Shown here: piece by piece, positions 61,433 through 64,000 of the stretch
How positions within the stretch are numbered: position 1 is the first letter of the stretch
Layout: each line of letters begins with the position of its first letter
From: DASVAL01 sp035649575
GTDB lineage: Bacteria > Planctomycetota > UBA1135 > UBA2386
NCBI GenBank assembly: GCA_035649575.1
Contig: DASRJH010000031.1
Coordinates: 7,507-71,506, forward strand
Length of the DNA stretch: 64,000 nt
Direction of reading: 5' to 3'
Notes under the pieces: generated by a model
Told to the model about the DNA's origin: nothing
The model's input: the letters and a program-made list of their open reading frames with translations, nothing else
Database searches by the model: none
Translations under genes and position numbers: made by a program

Positions 61433-64000
61433 ATGACTGCACGGTTTCCCATGTGTGGACTGCCCGGCGTTTTCGCCCTGGTGCTGCTGCTTCCTCTTCG
61501 CGAGACGATCGCCCAGGGCCCCGAGGGAACCGACCCGCGCTGGGCCTTCACCGCGCTGTCGGTGACCGAACCGCCGCCGAGCGGCGAGGCCGCGTGGGAC
61601 GCGCATCCGATCGATCGGTTCGTGCGGACGCGGCTCGCCGCGGCGGGCCTGCACCCGAACCCGCAGGCCGACCGGCGCACGCTGCTGCGCCGCGCTTCGT
61701 TCGTGCTCACGGGTCTGCCGCCGTCGCCCGAGACGCTCGCGGACTTCGAGGCCGACCAGCGTCCCGATGCGTTCGAACGCGTGCTCGACGTGCTGCTGGC
61801 CTCGCCGCACTACGGCGAACAGCAGGCCCGTCACTGGCTCGACCTCGCGCGCTACAGCGACAGCAACGGCCTCGACGAGAACCTCGCGTTCGCGAACGCC
61901 TTCCGCTACCGCGACTGGGTCGTGAAGGCGCACAACGAGGACATGCCGTTCGATCGCTTCGGCGCGATGCAGATCGCGGGTGACCTGCTCGCCGGCGATC
62001 CCGCGATCGGGCTCGATGGCCACCTCGCGACCGGTTTCCTCGCGTTGGGCCCGCGCATGCTCGCCGAACAGGACAAGGAGAAGCTCGTGCTCGACACGGT
62101 CGACGAGCAGATCGACCTCGTCGGCCGCACGTTCCTCGGGCTCACGGTGGGCTGTGCGCGCTGCCACGACCACAAGTTCGATCCGATCAGCCAGCGCGAC
62201 TACTACGCGCTCGCGGGCATCTTCCGCAGCACCAGGTCGTTCCGGGAGCTCGGCCACGTGTCGCAGTGGTTCGATCGCGAGCTGGCGCCGACCCCGGCCA
62301 TCGAGCTGCGCAAGCAGCGCGAGGCCGAGCTCGCCAAGCTGCAGAAGGCGCTCGACGAGGCGACCGGGACAGCCCGGGCGGCCCAGCGCGCGGAGCTCGT
62401 CGCGGACGCGGGGCGCTACCTGCTCGCGGGTTCGGCGCTGCTGCGGCAGGGACTCCACGTCGAGGCCGAGAATGCGCGCGCTACGAGCTTGCACCGAGAC
62501 AGCAGCACCTGGGGCTCGGCGACCTGCACGGTGCTGCACACGCAGAAGGCCGGCCCGCAATACGCGGAGTGGGACGTGCAAACGCCGTTGCCGGGCCGCT
62601 ACCGCCTCGACGTGCGCTTCGCGGCCAAGGAGTCGCGGCCGATGCAGGTCCTGCTCGACGGCGAAGTCGTGTTGGCACGCGCGCTCGAGGCCGTCACGGG
62701 CGACTGGATGCCGGCCGGCCAGGCCTGGCACGCAGCCGGCGAACTGGTCCTCGGCGCGCGCAGCCACGTGCTGCGTTTGCAGGCGCTGCAGCCGCACGTG
62801 CCGCACCTCGACGCGCTGCTGTTGACGCCCGTCGATTTCGCCGTCGAGCCGGGCCTGCTGCCGCCCGTCGTGCGCCAGGCCGCGGCAGTGCTCGCGAGCC
62901 GCAGCAGCGAACCACTCGTCGGCTTCTGGACCGCGTTCGCGGCCTGCGGCACCGACGACTTCGCGAACGCCGTAGCGGCGCACCAGGGCAGGGGCGGGCT
63001 CGCGGCGATCCTGCTCGGCGGCCTGTCGCCGACCTCGGCGCGCGATCTGGCGGTCAGGTTCCAGACCTTGTTCGCGACCGCGGCGGCTGCCGCCGACGAA
63101 GCGCGCGCGCGCACCAAGGAGGGTCCCGTTCGTCTGCCCGAAGAGAACCTCGAGGCCGCGCGTGCGCTGCTGTTCGACAACGGCGGCCTGTTCGCGCTGC
63201 CGGACGCCGCGTTGCATCGCTACCTGCCCGCGGGCACGCTCGCGGACCTCTCGCAGAAGACCGCCGCGGTCGACGAGGCCAAGGCCAAAGTACCTCCACA
63301 GGGCCCCACGGCGATGTGCGTCGCGGAGGACAGCGTGCGCGACCTGCCCGTGCACCTGCGCGGCAACCACCTCACGCTCGAAGCGCAGACGACGCCGCGC
63401 GGCTTCCTGTCCGCGTTCGACACGCTGCTCGGCGCCGCTTCGCTGCCGGCGGCCGAGAGCGGCCGGCGCGAGCTCGCGTCCTGGCTGTTCGACCCGCGCC
63501 AGGGCCTCGTGCTGCGGGTGCTCAGCAACCGCATCTGGCAGCGCGCGTTCGGTGAGGGCCTCGTGCGCTCGCCGTCGAACTTCGGCACGCGCGGCGATCG
63601 ACCCGTGCACCTACCGCTGCTCGATTGGCTCGCCGCGGACCTGCGCGAACACGGCTGGTCGCAGAAGCACCTCTGGCGGCGCATCCTGACCTCGCGCACC
63701 TGGCAACAGACCAGCGACTTGAATCCCGAGGCCGCGCTGCGTGATCCCGACGACCGTCTGCTCTGGCGGCAAACACGGCGCCGACTGCAAGCCGAGTCGG
63801 TGCGCGATGCGATGCTCGCCGTCGCGGGGACGCTCGATCCGGCACTCGGCGGATCGTTGCTCGCGACGAAGAACGGCGACTACGTGACCAACGATCAGTC
63901 GGCGAACGCAGCGCAGTACGCGACTGCGAGGCGCTCGATCTACCTGCCCGTCATCCGCAATGCGCTGTACGACGTGTTCGGCTCGTTCGACTACAACGAC
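61433..64000 (+). CDS. DUF1549/DUF1553 (PSD1-type) secreted haem protein, truncated by window end
   Basis: The frame is open from 61433 to the last base, giving 856 residues of an incomplete protein. A signal peptide (FPMCGLPGVFALVLLLPLRE) precedes DUF1549 at about 55-265, with HPIDRFVRTRLAAAGLHPNP, LLRRASFVLTGLPPSPETLA and the single CxxCH site GCARCHDHKFDPI near 241. Residues about 340-465 look like an inserted carbohydrate-binding beta-sandwich. DUF1553 starts near 678 (RRELASWLFDPRQGLVLRVL) and runs past the end. Such proteins are large families in planctomycetes and usually sit beside a DUF1501 gene, which would be expected just to the right. No separate N-terminal cytochrome domain is present. 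Confidence 0.93.
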   Translation, partial: MTARFPMCGLPGVFALVLLLPLRETIAQGPEGTDPRWAFTALSVTEPPPSGEAAWDAHPIDRFVRTRLAAAGLHPNPQADRRTLLRRASFVLTGLPPSPETLADFEADQRPDAFERVLDVLLASPHYGEQQARHWLDLARYSDSNGLDENLAFANAFRYRDWVVKAHNEDMPFDRFGAMQIAGDLLAGDPAIGLDGHLATGFLALGPRMLAEQDKEKLVLDTVDEQIDLVGRTFLGLTVGCARCHDHKFDPISQRDYYALAGIFRSTRSFRELGHVSQWFDRELAPTPAIELRKQREAELAKLQKALDEATGTARAAQRAELVADAGRYLLAGSALLRQGLHVEAENARATSLHRDSSTWGSATCTVLHTQKAGPQYAEWDVQTPLPGRYRLDVRFAAKESRPMQVLLDGEVVLARALEAVTGDWMPAGQAWHAAGELVLGARSHVLRLQALQPHVPHLDALLLTPVDFAVEPGLLPPVVRQAAAVLASRSSEPLVGFWTAFAACGTDDFANAVAAHQGRGGLAAILLGGLSPTSARDLAVRFQTLFATAAAAADEARARTKEGPVRLPEENLEAARALLFDNGGLFALPDAALHRYLPAGTLADLSQKTAAVDEAKAKVPPQGPTAMCVAEDSVRDLPVHLRGNHLTLEAQTTPRGFLSAFDTLLGAASLPAAESGRRELASWLFDPRQGLVLRVLSNRIWQRAFGEGLVRSPSNFGTRGDRPVHLPLLDWLAADLREHGWSQKHLWRRILTSRTWQQTSDLNPEAALRDPDDRLLWRQTRRRLQAESVRDAMLAVAGTLDPALGGSLLATKNGDYVTNDQSANAAQYATARRSIYLPVIRNALYDVFGSFDYND

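Noticed and set aside
61361..63610. Minus-strand open frame continuing upstream of the Ycf48-like gene
   Set aside because: Antisense to the PSD1 gene. The real lipoprotein start with its signal peptide is at 61360.

Overview
The window reads as GC-rich bacterial chromosome, most likely from the phylum Planctomycetota. The evidence for this is indirect but consistent: a DUF1549/DUF1553 (PSD1-type) haem protein at the right end, a sialate O-acetylesterase, many secreted beta-propeller or beta-helix proteins of unknown function, a squalene-cyclase-type toroid protein behind one membrane anchor, two GroEL paralogues around one GroES, and a tyrosine recombinase with the N-terminal YLG(x)WG(x)P(x)SH motif common in that phylum. 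No rRNA, tRNA or CRISPR array was recognised.

Positions 1 to about 6,700 look like an accessory island. It has a tyrosine recombinase, lower-GC cargo, and two near-identical palindrome-bearing repeats (22-45 and 5918-5942), the second lying just upstream of the recombinase start. Its most interesting content is a three-gene minus-strand operon in which each stop overlaps the next start: a Phd/YefM-like antitoxin, a 49-residue helix-turn-helix protein, and a zinc-ribbon protein with a nucleoside deoxyribosyltransferase/TIR-like domain. I propose it as a candidate toxin-antitoxin or defence module.

From 6.8 to 21.7 kb the genes are mainly metabolic and secreted: a trehalose phosphatase-synthase fusion in the unusual order, a mutarotase, a GNAT enzyme, a di-haem peroxidase, a degenerate beta-lactamase-fold lipoprotein, a methyltransferase, the toroid protein, and a coupled NPCBM/von Willebrand pair. 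From 22.1 to 27.9 kb lies a protein-folding cluster (groEL-groES-groEL-dnaJ-grpE-fmdB). From 28 to 31 kb a degenerate histidine phosphatase is divergent from a two-domain KaiC-like ATPase. From 31 to 43.5 kb are minus-strand runs that include acetyl-CoA synthetase, leucyl aminopeptidase, a MoaD-MoaE fusion, fructose bisphosphatase, aspartate semialdehyde dehydrogenase and MoaC, so part of molybdopterin synthesis is encoded here in two places.

From 43.7 to 51.5 kb are a carboxy-terminal processing protease, an SGNH-like secreted protein, a malic enzyme gene that has lost its whole catalytic middle, a c-haem/EF-hand protein coupled to a redoxin, and an AbiEii-like nucleotidyltransferase toxin with its small partner. 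From 51.7 to 55.7 kb a tight five-gene operon (aldo-keto reductase, short-chain dehydrogenase, fumarylacetoacetate-hydrolase family protein, sugar mutarotase, enolase-superfamily dehydratase) fits a non-phosphorylating deoxysugar route of the L-fucose/L-rhamnose type. The window ends with an FG-GAP protein, a phosphopantetheinyl transferase, the sialate esterase, a Ycf48-like lipoprotein and the truncated PSD1 gene. Three unlinked secreted proteins (36.7, 46.1 and 55.8 kb) seem to share one C-terminal module behind quite different N-terminal domains.
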